Of a DNA stretch of 64,000 bases, positions 40,482-50,491 are shown piece by piece. Where the stretch lies: NCBI GenBank assembly GCA_937625935.1, contig OW569362.1:62001-126000 (forward strand), written 5' to 3'. Both the position numbers and the translations under genes were made by a program. This DNA is from Tetramitus jugosus. Lineage: Eukaryota > Heterolobosea > Eutetramitea > Acrasida > Vahlkampfiidae. Within the stretch, counting starts at the first letter, position 1, and every line of letters starts with the position of its first letter. The notes under the pieces were generated by a model. It saw only the letters and a list, made by a program, of their open reading frames with translations, was not told the origin of the DNA and did not search any database.

Positions 40482-41408
40482 ATGAATTTTATTGATATTG
40501 GTGTGAATTTGACCGATGGCATGTACAATGGTGTCTATCATGGCAAGAAGCTACATGAGCCTGACTTGGATCTCGTGTTGAAGCGTGCAGCTGAAGCTTC
40601 AGTCAATCACTTGATTGTTACTGGAACAAGTTACTCTGATATAAAGGAAGCTATTGAAATGATCAAGAACAAGGAACAACAACAACAAGAGGTTAAGCTC
40701 TCATTGACCATTGGTATTCATCCAACGAGGTGCAATGAATTAAAAAAGGACAGTCAATTGATGGACAAATTGAGTCGACTCATTGAAGAGAATAGAGACA
40801 TGGTGGTTGCTGTGGGTGAGTGTGGACTGGACTATGATCGAACAAAGTTTTGTGCGATTGAGACACAGTTGAAAGGGTTCGAAGCTCAGTTCGTACTGTC
40901 TAAAAAGTTTAACTTGCCGCTGTTTTTGCACAATCGGGGCTCTGGTGAAGATTTTTATCAGATACTGGAGAGACATGTGGATGATTTCAATTGTGCAGTC
41001 GTTCACACGTATGATGACACATGGGAGTTGGCAGAAAAGTTGATAAAGTTGAAACCAAATGGCATGTTCTTTGGATTGAATGGTTGTTCCATGAAGAAGG
41101 AAGAAAACTTGCGAGTAATCGAGAAACTGCCAATGGAGTCAATTCTGCTGGAGACAGATGCTCCATGGTGTGACATTCGACCCACTCATGCTTCATACAA
41201 GTACTTGTCACAAGAAAGTTTGAACAAGATCAAGAATAATCAAAAAAAGAAGGAGAGATTCCAGAGTGGCTTCCAGGTCAAGTCCAGGAATGAGCCTTGC
41301 AACATTTCGTTTGTGTTGGATGTACTGTCAGGCCTGAAGAAGCTTCCACGCGAACAAGTGGCTCACCAAGTGTACCAGAACACTCTTAGATGGTTAAAGA
41401 ATTGTTAA
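40482..41408 (+). CDS. TATDN1: TatD-family deoxyribonuclease (TATDN1-like)
   Basis: 308 aa metal-dependent TIM-barrel nuclease. Family landmarks: N-terminal FIDIGVNLTDGMYNG (TATDN1 has the same NLTD in place of the bacterial HxH), GIHPTRCNEL, the metal-binding Glu in GECGLDYDR, FLHNR, VVHTYDDT, FGLNGCSMK and ETDAPWCDI. The end carries KSRNEPCNI, also typical of TATDN1. The start is the only ATG upstream of the conserved block and lies in an A-rich context. TatD enzymes degrade DNA and are linked to repair and apoptosis. A Gln/Lys loop near residue 65 is a small insertion. Confidence 0.95.
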   Translation: MNFIDIGVNLTDGMYNGVYHGKKLHEPDLDLVLKRAAEASVNHLIVTGTSYSDIKEAIEMIKNKEQQQQEVKLSLTIGIHPTRCNELKKDSQLMDKLSRLIEENRDMVVAVGECGLDYDRTKFCAIETQLKGFEAQFVLSKKFNLPLFLHNRGSGEDFYQILERHVDDFNCAVVHTYDDTWELAEKLIKLKPNGMFFGLNGCSMKKEENLRVIEKLPMESILLETDAPWCDIRPTHASYKYLSQESLNKIKNNQKKKERFQSGFQVKSRNEPCNISFVLDVLSGLKKLPREQVAHQVYQNTLRWLKNC

Positions 41409-41593
41409 CACTTCTTTCGAATACAACAATGACTTTCACTTTGACTTCTTGACGTTTTATTGTAGATGTCAAGTGAGTGGATGCCCAGACATTTTCGTCC
41501 TTTCGGAATTTTCCAGCTTGGATTCCCCCTTTGAACATCGCAATAATCGAGTTCAGTAGAAGCCACAAAAGTGTTATCCTGCTGTTGATCTAA

Positions 41594-43398
41594 ATGAGAG
41601 CCAGTGTTTCCTTTCTATTCGTTGTTTTTTGTTGTCTGCTTGTTGCAGTTTCTACCATGTCTCCAAAGAGATATAGCCACAAGCAACAACAGCAGAATTC
41701 TGCTGGAGTGTCGACCTTTGTGGAGGAACGCTCATTGAACTATGTAGCAGGCCAGATTTTGCCCTTGCTCAGACAAAAGGTGTTAACTCTGCCAATTCCT
41801 GGTATTGAGATCACCGTCAGTGGACTTCTAGGACACTTGGACTTGTTTGTAACTGATGTTCAGATTACAGATTTTGGTACGTGAAGGATTTTTTGTTGTA
41901 ATTGGATGAAAATTAGCACTTGTTTGCTAACGGTTGAAATTTATCCAGTTGTAGGAGCTGTGAGTATTCAAGTAGTTCAGAACACTGGTTTACAAGTCAT
42001 TGCTGATAATGTTCAGGTTGCGATCCATGCCAATTGGAGATATCGCGAGAGAGAGTTTCCACACATATCGGACTCTGGCAACATGGACGCCCATACAACT
42101 GTTTCTTGTCGTGTTTTAGTTCATGCAGGAACAGATGGTCAACGCTTGCAGGTGGATATTGACAAGAACGTGTACTTGGCTATGAGTGACTTTGATGTCA
42201 CAATGCACGGTGGCGCCTCTTGGTTGTACAGTATGTTGTTATTATTGCTAGTGTTTTGTGATAATGTTCTCATCGACTTGGTTGTCTCTCATTGTTCGAT
42301 TAACAAACAATGAAAACAGATATTATTTTGGGATTATTCAAGGGGAGTATTCGTAATTCTATTCATGATGCATTGGTGAATGAACTGACTGGTGATCTGA
42401 ACGCTCAACTCAAGAGCCAAGTTGCAGCCATTCCATACAATGTACAGTTGGACCCGAGATGGCCGGTAAATTAGGACTTTTCTGCAATGCAAACAACATT
42501 CAACAGTTCTACACCCGCGTTACTTGCTGTTGGAGCCAAGGGAGAGTTTGTCGATACAAAGGGAGAACCATACAACGGGCCTAGTTCTCCTTATGTCCCA
42601 TATCAACAACTCACTTCGACTTCTCCAATGATTTCCATCTTCTTGACAGATTACGTACTGAATACTGCTGGATGGGCATTTTATCAATCTGGTGCGTTGC
42701 TTTATGCACTCTATGACTCCGATATTCCTCAACAAATTCCATTCCGATTGAACACAAAGAGCTTCGCTGTAATAGCACCAGGACTTGCTCTCAAGTACCC
42801 AGACACACCCATGCAGCTCGTAATCAAGGCTGTAGGTAACAATATCAATGATTCACCAAAAGCAAATATTACAACATCTGGAGCCACACTGACTGTGAGA
42901 GGAGATGCCGTGTTCAATGTAATAGTCAATGACACTGTTACTGAAGCATTTACACTCGGCGTATTTGTTGTGCTTGAGGTGTCTGTAGATGTCCAAGGAG
43001 GAAAAAATATCACAGGAAAGCTCCAATTGGACGACTTGGTACTCTCTGTAGCCAGCTCTAATGTTGGTGATATTCAAGTTCAAGCACTTAATACCTTTGT
43101 AGGAAGCATTTTGAAGTTCGTTGTTGTACCTTATGTTAACACAATTTTCGCTCAGGGTATCCCTATTCCAACAATTCCTGGACTCACCCTAGTCAACTCT
43201 GTTGTTGTATTCAGAGAAAGATTCATTGGCATTTCGTCTGACTTTACGTTCACTCCTGAACCGCAATTATGGTCCGGATATTTGCATGCTAAACAGGAGA
43301 AGCATTGTTTGCCTTGTACTGCCTGTTTGCCATGCGACGAATCTTGCTGCTATTACAGAACAAAGAGGGGAGACATTTCCAAGAGAAGCAGCAAGTAA
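41594..43398 (+). CDS. BPI/LBP-family lipid-binding protein, interrupted by an in-frame TAG
   Basis: Exons 41594-41876, 41949-42230 and 42320-43398 join in phase (introns of 72 and 89 nt with GTACGT and GTATGT donors). A signal peptide (MRASVSFLFVVFCCLLVAVS) precedes BPI-type features: RSLNYVAGQILPLLRQK, a beta-rich barrel, FKGSIRNSIHDALVNELTG and then GAKGEFVD, FLTDYVLNTAGWAFYQSGAL. At 42472-42474 the continuous frame meets TAG (WPVN-stop-DFSAM), where relatives usually have Tyr. The 303 codons after it remain open and BPI-like. The end is Cys-rich (CLPCTACLPCDESCC). Such proteins bind lipopolysaccharide or lipids. Either a recent pseudogene, a sequencing error or readthrough. Confidence 0.75.
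42472..42474 (+). other. In-frame TAG stop inside the BPI-like gene
   Basis: The codons around it are CCG GTA AAT TAG GAC TTT TCT, in frame with conserved BPI sequence on both sides. A 9-nt intron would be far too short. The 42-nt alternative ending in CAACAG breaks the phase. A single change from a Tyr codon would explain it. Confidence 0.85.
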
Positions 43399-43687
43399 AC
43401 GTATCAACAAGAATCATCATCCACAAAACGGCGCCAACACAATCCAACCACTAAACTTTTTTGAAAAAAGCAAAAGCTAAATCTTCTTTTCAAACAACCA
43501 AAGCAACCAATTTACTGATTATTTCTTCGTAACTGCCTCACAGTTCATGGCTCGTGGGATTACGCTCTATTCCGAGTTGTGATCCATTTTCTTTCCCAAA
43601 CAACAGAAGTTAGCAATCATTTGAAACATCCCAGATTGGATTCCTAGTTGGCGTTTATTACATATTTACAAGTGAGAGGTTCTCAAC

Positions 43688-43915
43688 TCAATGAGAAGTA
43701 GTTCTCTTCTCCAGCGTGTTCTTTGAGCTAGTTCTTCCCTTCTTCTTGCTCATCACACCAGATAGAGCTGCTCTTGACAAAGCAGTTTCATTGTAGTTAA
43801 TGTTTCTTCGTGTTCTTGTTCCCTTTGCGATGATATTCTTTGGTGAGAGGGTGCTTGGTTCCTTGAGGGAGCACTTCTTGATAATGTTTCTTCTTGAGGT
43901 ATTTGAGCTGGCCAT
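43688..43915 (-). CDS. Small basic protein of unknown function
   Basis: 75 residues, beginning MASSNTSRRNIIKKCSLKEP and very rich in Lys, Arg, Ser and Asn, with no hydrophobic core. The ATG is preceded by ATCACA in an A/T-rich leader. AATAAA lies on the minus strand about 35 bp past the stop and would serve as poly(A) signal. Composition fits a nucleic-acid-binding or disordered peptide. No family recognised; it could also be a chance frame. Confidence 0.45.
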   Translation of the reverse strand: MASSNTSRRNIIKKCSLKEPSTLSPKNIIAKGTRTRRNINYNETALSRAALSGVMSKKKGRTSSKNTLEKRTTSH

Positions 43916-44313
43916 TGTGATATTATTGTATTTTGTGAGATTGAGTTGGTTCTTGTTGTTAACTTGTTGTTACTTCTGGAAACTGGTTGTTTTTTCTTGT
44001 TGCAAACAGACCTAATAAATATCGCATTTTTTCACTTCCAGATAATTTTTTCATTTCCATTCTTTTGTAGATCAAGGAACTTTCACAGAGGAACTTTTTT
44101 TGCAGACTGGGCTCTTGTCTCTTCTAGTATGTTGGGACTGTTGAAGGAGTAGATTCATTTATGGGCGAAAACTCCGAAAAGGAATCGGACAATGACTATC
44201 AATACAATGATACAAAATCAAAGGAGTTTGATTGTTGTATAAAATGTGACAATCAAGTGCCCGGGAATGCAACACAATCAAAAACACAACAAGAACACAA
44301 CAAATAATTGAGA
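43916..44313. promoter_or_regulatory. Divergent intergenic region
   Basis: 398 bp between the small basic gene (minus) and the Cys-rich secreted gene (plus). T-rich on the left and A-rich before the right-hand start. Nothing else seen. Confidence 0.4.
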
Positions 44314-44892
44314 ATGAAAACCAACTTCCTTGTATTAATTGTAATTGTAATTGCTTTCTTTGGATACACGACTGGCTCTGTCCAAACTCTGTACTGCGGA
44401 AAGTACCAATGTCCAGCAAGTAACTTGTGCTGCAGATACAATGTGATAGGAAGTCGACAACAGTGTTACAACCCTTCCACCCATTCGTGCTATTCTGACA
44501 AGTACAAGCCAAAACAGAACTGTCTCTGTGCAAAGTATGATAAATGTTGCAATGGGGTGTGTTACGACACTGCCAAATTCTTTTGTGACTTGAAAACAGG
44601 TACCATCAAGAAACGACTCTATTCGACAAAGGTTTCTCGAAAAACTACATACACCAACCCAAATCAGTGCGGAACATTCCAATGTGCCTCTTCTGATTCA
44701 TGCTGCCACAACAACATTATTGGTGCGTATAGGGATGTCTGTTACTCTACCGCTACTCACGGTTGCAACGCTGATCTATACAATCCATCGTACAATTGTC
44801 TCTGTGGAATCCGTGATGCTTGTTGCAACGGCGTTTGCTTCGACAAGTATCTCTACAAGTGCAGTTATGGGAAAGTGGTTCAATTGAAGTAA
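44314..44892 (+). CDS. Secreted Cys-rich protein made of two tandem modules
   Basis: 192 aa from the ATG at 44314 (TTGAGAATGAAAACC). A signal peptide (TNFLVLIVIVIAFFGYTTGS) is followed by two homologous modules of about 63 residues, each with ten cysteines: first YCGKYQCPASNLCCRYNVIG ... NCLCAKYDKCCNGVCYD, second QCGTFQCASSDSCCHNNIIG ... NCLCGIRDACCNGVCFD. A basic linker (KKRLYSTKVSRKTT) separates them. Regular Cys pairs imply a disulfide-stabilised secreted or wall protein. I cannot match it to a named lectin or inhibitor family. Modules differ enough to be an old duplication. Confidence 0.82.
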   Translation: MKTNFLVLIVIVIAFFGYTTGSVQTLYCGKYQCPASNLCCRYNVIGSRQQCYNPSTHSCYSDKYKPKQNCLCAKYDKCCNGVCYDTAKFFCDLKTGTIKKRLYSTKVSRKTTYTNPNQCGTFQCASSDSCCHNNIIGAYRDVCYSTATHGCNADLYNPSYNCLCGIRDACCNGVCFDKYLYKCSYGKVVQLK

Positions 44893-45336
44893 CTTCTCTT
44901 ATAAATCAAAATTTTATTCCAAATCTATCTAGCTTGCGTATCGGCTGACAAATTCAACCAAACATTCTTGAGTATCATAAAACTCAATGATTATTGACCA
45001 TGATTCGTTTCAAAGCACAGAATGCTCCTTGATTATCGTCGGAAAACATGAAGTTCTTTCTTGGAACCTGTGCAGAAGTGAACTCTTCTAGCACAAACAA
45101 TTACTTCTTGGGTTTCAGTAATACTCAGAGCAACATTGGGAGTGGGAGGACATCCAGCAACTTAACATCAAGTTGAACGACTCCTTCCAACCTGGCGAAG
45201 TCTGCCGTTGCCCTGGTCAGGTTGAGCGGGTGTGAGATTCTGGTGGTTCCACCATTGTATGAACGTAGACACTAGACTCAATGTGGTACTGTTTTTGGCG
45301 CCGGAGGCAGACTAAAATGGAAGACCAAGAGTAGAT
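44893..45336. other. Intergenic region, no gene recognised
   Basis: 444 bp. A possible stem CAACCTG ... CAGGTTG lies at about 45196-45232, and GGCGCC occurs at 45297-45302. Frames are short. I see no cloverleaf or known RNA. Confidence 0.4.
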
Positions 45337-45597
45337 ATGTGGTTCAACAATCAACGATGGCTCAACGGCACATTGCTAGTCAATAAGCGAAGGAAAACAA
45401 GCAAGGAATACATGCTTGGGATGTTGGGTATTGAAACAAGGGCGCTGAAACAAGTGGTCAAAGGACTGAGTAAGAGTGGGATAGAGAAGAAGGCAAGGGA
45501 GAAGGCCCAGCAATTTGTAGATCAACAAGACAGTTACACAATAAAAAAAACTCTGAATAGTGCAGTGTGTCATCATGTAATGATTGATACTCGTTAA
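45337..45597 (+). CDS. Small open frame, possibly a gene
   Basis: 86 codons from an ATG at 45337: basic, with a helical middle (LGIETRALKQVVKGLSKSGI). The stop is 6 bp from the convergent OFD1 stop. An upstream ATG at 45316 gives only five codons. No homology recognised; could be a chance frame. Confidence 0.3.
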   Translation: MWFNNQRWLNGTLLVNKRRKTSKEYMLGMLGIETRALKQVVKGLSKSGIEKKAREKAQQFVDQQDSYTIKKTLNSAVCHHVMIDTR

Positions 45598-45603
45598 GAT
45601 ACT

Positions 45604-48429
45604 TTACCAATCATCATATGCATCTACTGTTTCAACATAAATATTGTCCGAGTCAAAACCAGTGTCATTGTTGAAATCCTCATCATCATTATCAAATGAA
45701 AAGTTATGATCGCTATCGACAACCACCTCATTCTGAATCCGTTCGTCATGAGTTTCTACTATCCTACTTGGTTCTATCGTTGATTCTATGACTGGTTGAG
45801 TATGCCCTTGTGCGTTATCATTCGTTGGTTCGGAATACACAATAGTGTTTTCTATCACCTCTTCCTCCATTAACCTTTCATCTTCTTTTTTCATGTCAAT
45901 GACAAGAATCTCTTGTCCTTTGTTTGGCACCTCTTCGTCAGACTGGGGTTCGTGATTTTCTATCCATTGTCGTCCCATCGTTTCTCCATCTAGAGATTTC
46001 TCTTGGTGTAGCTTATTGTTTGTTTTTTGGTTCTCTTTCTCCTCTGTTGCTAGGTCTTCATTCTGATTCCCTGCTGGAGGTACATGGTCATACTCGTCCG
46101 GAAGCCCTTTTCCTCGTGATACATCAGCATCTATATCTTTTCTCTCTGTTGGATTGCATGGTAGTTGAATATCATTCTTCAATTCGGATATCAGTTCCGG
46201 TCTAAATTCCTCAGCGTGAGGTTGATCATTTGGTTTGATCTGAGTATCTACTTGATCTCTTTGCTTATGAACAGGCTTTGGTTCAGAGTAGTATTGGTTA
46301 TCATCTTTAGATCTCATGGTTCCAACATCCATAATGTTTTGTTCATCGAGAACTCTCCTTCTGGAAGGTATTTCGGGGGAGGAAAAAGTACTCAAAGAAT
46401 CAAAATCCTCCCTCTTCCACGAATAAGGAACTGAGCAATAGAAATTTGAGGAATAGTCTCGATGATAATTATTCGATCTTGTTAGATGGTTGTTGTCGTG
46501 TAACGATCCATTCAAAGCTGCATCTAGCGCACTTTGTGTCTCTCCGAGCATATGTCTTAAGTTTTCAATCTCCAATATCATGTCTTTCTGTTTTAAGTTA
46601 CTTTCTTCAAGTTCTTGTTCGATTTGTTCATAATCTAGAATTTCGAGATCTTCCACTCGTTTCTCGTTCTGTAGTTGGTAAGCAAACTTCCTAAAATTTT
46701 CTTTTTCAGTTCTCATCTTATTAATAAAGCTCTCCTCTAAGGAAGATATCTCTTCTCGATGAAATTCTTTCAATTGCTCAATATGTTTAGTGGCTTCATC
46801 CAGACCTTTTGACAACTTCCTGTTTTCTTCGGTAAGATCGGTCACCTTTCTCTCAAGAATCTGATTTATATCAGTCTTATGTACAGGAACATGTGTGAGC
46901 TCGAGACGATTAAGATTTTCTCTGAGCTTCTGAACTTGTTGACATAGAGTCTCAGAATGAGTTTCAAGAAATCTGTTTCTCGTTCTTGTTTCCTCTAATT
47001 GAGTCTTAACTGCATTGAGGGCTTGTTGAGTTTCCTTAAGAGTTTCTCGAGCACAGGCATCCCCTTTGATGGTTTCTATTTTCTTTTTTTCTCTCTCCAA
47101 CTCCTCGCTCTTTTGACGAAGTTCTTCATTTCTCTCAGAGTACTGTTTCTCCAATCTCTCCTTCTGGATGTTGAGTTCTTCTCGCATCTCATATGTTAGT
47201 TGAGACATTCTGGTTTCTCTATCTTTTGTTTGCTGTTCCATCAGTTTCTGGATAATTCTTTTCTTTTCTTCAACTTCTAGAATTTCTTTTTGTAACATTG
47301 CCCTATCGACTTGTACCTTCTCAACTTCTCTGAACATACTTTGTCGATGTTCGTACAATTCTTTGTCAAAATTTTTCGCTTTGAGCTCCAAGTTGTCCAT
47401 TATTTGTCTCTCTCGTAAAGATAATCTCTCCATCTTTCGCAAATAAGACTTTTCTAGGTCGTCTCTTATCTGGGATACTTTCTCCCTGTATTTAGCACTC
47501 TCTTGTAATCTCATTGTACTTACAACCGTGTCTTCAAACATTTTAACTTTAGAAGCAATTTCTTCTCGGGCTCTCTTTTCACATTCTGACTGATACTCAA
47601 TGAATCGTTGTTCGAGAGATAGCACCGAGTTTTTCTTAAACTGCTCGAGTTCGAATAGGAAATTCTCATCCAGTTTTTGGAGTTCATTATCAATGCTGGA
47701 TGCACTTTTTTCAGTCTGCACTTCAATCGAGTGAGTTGGTTGAGAAATTATCGATTGAAATACTTTTACCATTTTGGATAACACACTCTCATCTTGAGTA
47801 TCCTTTCGATACATCTCTCCTAGCTTTCTCGATCCAAAGTTTGTGTTCTCTATTTGCAAGATGTTATCAGGATTGGCAATTGTTACACCAATCATCGACA
47901 ACAAGTCGATATCACCCATTTGAGCCGTTTCTCTCAAGTTTGCCTCCGATACAAATACAGACAACGTATAGGTACATGATGTTTTCTGTAAGTGGTGAGC
48001 GATCATTCCATTGATGGCTTGACTCCACAAGTTTCGCTTTCGAACTACATCTCCATCTTTTTCCAGCACTAAATTCGATGGTTGAGCAAAATTACCTTCT
48101 CGTTGCATCTGACTTAGTATCTGAACTCGCATTTGAGTCTTCAAGCTGTCGATCATTCCATTCTGCTTGAACCTAGCGTACATTTTATTCCTGAACTCGT
48201 TTCCTGAGAGTTCCTTTGTTTCATTACTTTTATCGACATATGAATCACCCGCACTAGCACAACTCCTTCCAGAATTTCTTCTTTGAAGACCTTGTTTTTC
48301 TCTCGGCTTCTTCTTCGGATCAGATCCGCTTGTTAAGTTAGTGTCTTCGAAGGGTGCAAACTCTTGAGATCTCACTGGATTATCAGGTAGCTCCCCAATG
48401 TTTGCTTGTCCAAAAGGTTGAAACATCAT
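45604..48429 (-). CDS. OFD1: OFD1-like centriole/basal-body protein
   Basis: 941 aa from the ATG at 48429; the frame is open to 48612 but the extra Cys/Phe-rich leader is not protein-like. Residues about 77-105 (FRNKMYARFKQNGMIDSLKT) match the conserved OFD1 start, and about 138-175 (INGMIAHHLQKTSCTYTLSV) its LisH motif. Residues about 270-690 are a long coiled coil, followed by an acidic, Glu/Asn/Asp-rich tail that may be disordered. OFD1 caps distal centrioles and is needed for cilium formation, which fits an organism able to make flagella. It shares a 190-bp divergent promoter region with the four-cysteine-module gene. Confidence 0.82.
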   Translation of the reverse strand: MMFQPFGQANIGELPDNPVRSQEFAPFEDTNLTSGSDPKKKPREKQGLQRRNSGRSCASAGDSYVDKSNETKELSGNEFRNKMYARFKQNGMIDSLKTQMRVQILSQMQREGNFAQPSNLVLEKDGDVVRKRNLWSQAINGMIAHHLQKTSCTYTLSVFVSEANLRETAQMGDIDLLSMIGVTIANPDNILQIENTNFGSRKLGEMYRKDTQDESVLSKMVKVFQSIISQPTHSIEVQTEKSASSIDNELQKLDENFLFELEQFKKNSVLSLEQRFIEYQSECEKRAREEIASKVKMFEDTVVSTMRLQESAKYREKVSQIRDDLEKSYLRKMERLSLRERQIMDNLELKAKNFDKELYEHRQSMFREVEKVQVDRAMLQKEILEVEEKKRIIQKLMEQQTKDRETRMSQLTYEMREELNIQKERLEKQYSERNEELRQKSEELEREKKKIETIKGDACARETLKETQQALNAVKTQLEETRTRNRFLETHSETLCQQVQKLRENLNRLELTHVPVHKTDINQILERKVTDLTEENRKLSKGLDEATKHIEQLKEFHREEISSLEESFINKMRTEKENFRKFAYQLQNEKRVEDLEILDYEQIEQELEESNLKQKDMILEIENLRHMLGETQSALDAALNGSLHDNNHLTRSNNYHRDYSSNFYCSVPYSWKREDFDSLSTFSSPEIPSRRRVLDEQNIMDVGTMRSKDDNQYYSEPKPVHKQRDQVDTQIKPNDQPHAEEFRPELISELKNDIQLPCNPTERKDIDADVSRGKGLPDEYDHVPPAGNQNEDLATEEKENQKTNNKLHQEKSLDGETMGRQWIENHEPQSDEEVPNKGQEILVIDMKKEDERLMEEEVIENTIVYSEPTNDNAQGHTQPVIESTIEPSRIVETHDERIQNEVVVDSDHNFSFDNDDEDFNNDTGFDSDNIYVETVDAYDDW

Positions 48430-48621
48430 AGTGCTTATTGCACATTCAAAACTACAGCAAGGAAAAACAAAAACGCCGCAAAACAACCTCCGAACTGGTG
48501 GTTTTTGGAGGCAAAAAAAAATACACGACGCATCTTTTTTTTTATCAAAAAAAAATAGATAAAACGACAAAAAGCTTTTGTTGGAGCACCAACAACACCT
48601 CTCACCCAACAATTAGACATC

Positions 48622-50391
48622 ATGTCCACCACAACTACCCCCACCACCACTAATGACATTGATTTACCTGAACAACTACCATCACCACTAGAAGAAGCAA
48701 AAGCTTCCTCCCCTTCTCTTCAAATCAACAACAATCATGACATGATGATATCATTTCCACCTTCTCCACCATCATCTGATGATACCTCCTCTATTCCACT
48801 CTCCTTCTTTTCAGCCTTTCCAGATGCAACAACAACAACAGTATCCACATCTGCTGTTGATGTTGATGCTGCAACTGGTGATGATCTCAATGCTACTACT
48901 GCCATTCTACCATCACTCCTCAGTATGAACACTCCACTCTCATCCAATGACAATGCTTCAATTGTTCATCCGAGTCAAATCTTGAATGATCTCTCCAGTC
49001 ATATGGTCATTCAACATGATGATGATGATCAAAACAATAATGATGCGAGTATTGAAAAGAATAATAATGATGAAAATGATGATCAAGATGAAAATCAAAA
49101 TAAGGAGAAAAAGACGAAGACACCTGTAAAGACCAAACAATCGAGAACAAGAAAAGCAGCAAAGACGAAAAGTGCTGTCATTACTAGAGCTCAAAAACAA
49201 CAAGATGTTGACTCAAGTAGTGTGAATGGTGATGATGCAGACGAAAATGGAACAAATCATCATAGACGAAGGAGCAATACCAACAAGAAGAAGAGCAATG
49301 AAGATGGTAGCAGCAGCAGCAGTAGTAGTGATAATGATGAAGAAGGAGACAATTACAATGATGAACATGATGATGATAATGATGAACACGATGATAATGA
49401 AAATGAACATGAACATGAAAATGAAGATGATGATAATGAAGAGAATCGATTGTGTGTCGTGTGTGATCAACCTCGACTCCAGTTTAACAAGGTTTGTTAC
49501 ATTGGACTGAAGAACGTCGAACAGTACAAGCAATGCTTCCCAAAGTACGGTGGTGAATTTGGTCGTGCCTGTCAGAGTTGCTACAACAAGTTTTATGTTT
49601 GGAAGAATCAACAGAAACATGGACACAAAAAGTGTACTTGCTGTTCAAGGGAATTAGGAAAACAGAGTTGTTCATTCAAGGGATACGCTGATATCTATAG
49701 AGAAATGTTTCCGGATGTGGATGGAAGTGATGACAGTAGAGTGTGCCAATCCTGTTATTCAAAGGCTCTCAAGAGGAAAAAAGATCAAAGCATGGCTGAC
49801 AAGAAGAACAAAAAGAAGAGGAGAAACAGTAGTAGTGGTAGTGACGATGGCAGTAGCACACCTAGAACAAAACAAAATCTTTCAGATACACCACCCTCAC
49901 GAAGGAGAAGAGGAAGTTCAAAGACAAAGAGTGATGGCGATACACCCACAAAGAAACAAAAGGTGCACGATCAAAAGTCTTCACAAGCAGAAACGACGAT
50001 GGATAAAGATGACACAGATCGCAAGGAAATCACACTGACAATTCTCGTTCGGCTGTACGACAGCTCACTACAGCATGAGATCAAACCACCCAATGCCACA
50101 CTTTCCAAGTCATTCCAGTGCTCCGTTGAACCGACATTGCTCTTGAAAGAAATACTTGCCGTTACTTATAATTTCTTGGGAATGGACACGGATATTCTGA
50201 AAGTGACAAATACCCAACCAATCAAAAATGTGCAACTGTCGAGTCTTCTCTTCAAAGACAAAGAAAGTGGCAAACACATATTGTGTGCAATCAATCAGAA
50301 AGATGATGCACAGTTCCAGAGATTCCCATTGCCTGACAAGAGTCAAATCAGTGTGGATGTTTATTATGAACCAGCCAAAGAGGACCATTAA
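48622..50391 (+). CDS. Protein with two four-cysteine (C-x2-C ... C-x2-C-Y) modules
   Basis: 589 aa. A Ser/Thr/Asp/Asn-rich N-terminal 270 residues include a basic KTKQSRTRKAAKTK stretch and a long acidic run. Module 1 has C278-x2-C281, YKQCFPKYGG, then C317-x2-C320-Y. Module 2 has C338-x2-C341, YADIYREMFPDVDG, then C375-x2-C378-Y. Basic nuclear-type segments follow (KKNKKKRRNSSSGS). The C-terminal 110 residues look like a folded beta-rich domain (ITLTILVRLYDSSLQHEI). Module 2 and the module in the gene at 27874 have identical 33-residue spacing. A nuclear, perhaps DNA-binding, role is inferred. Confidence 0.8.
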   Translation: MSTTTTPTTTNDIDLPEQLPSPLEEAKASSPSLQINNNHDMMISFPPSPPSSDDTSSIPLSFFSAFPDATTTTVSTSAVDVDAATGDDLNATTAILPSLLSMNTPLSSNDNASIVHPSQILNDLSSHMVIQHDDDDQNNNDASIEKNNNDENDDQDENQNKEKKTKTPVKTKQSRTRKAAKTKSAVITRAQKQQDVDSSSVNGDDADENGTNHHRRRSNTNKKKSNEDGSSSSSSSDNDEEGDNYNDEHDDDNDEHDDNENEHEHENEDDDNEENRLCVVCDQPRLQFNKVCYIGLKNVEQYKQCFPKYGGEFGRACQSCYNKFYVWKNQQKHGHKKCTCCSRELGKQSCSFKGYADIYREMFPDVDGSDDSRVCQSCYSKALKRKKDQSMADKKNKKKRRNSSSGSDDGSSTPRTKQNLSDTPPSRRRRGSSKTKSDGDTPTKKQKVHDQKSSQAETTMDKDDTDRKEITLTILVRLYDSSLQHEIKPPNATLSKSFQCSVEPTLLLKEILAVTYNFLGMDTDILKVTNTQPIKNVQLSSLLFKDKESGKHILCAINQKDDAQFQRFPLPDKSQISVDVYYEPAKEDH

Positions 50392-50491
50392 TAATTAATT
50401 ATTTCGATCATCATGTTCTTCTGAATACAATCAAGTACTATGTCCAGTAATAAAAATTGTCTTTTATACATGGTATGGAATACACAAACGT

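Noticed and set aside
42466-42507. Small intron removing the TAG in the BPI-like gene
   Set aside because: The GTAAAT...CAACAG pair joins phase 0 to a split codon and would break the downstream frame.
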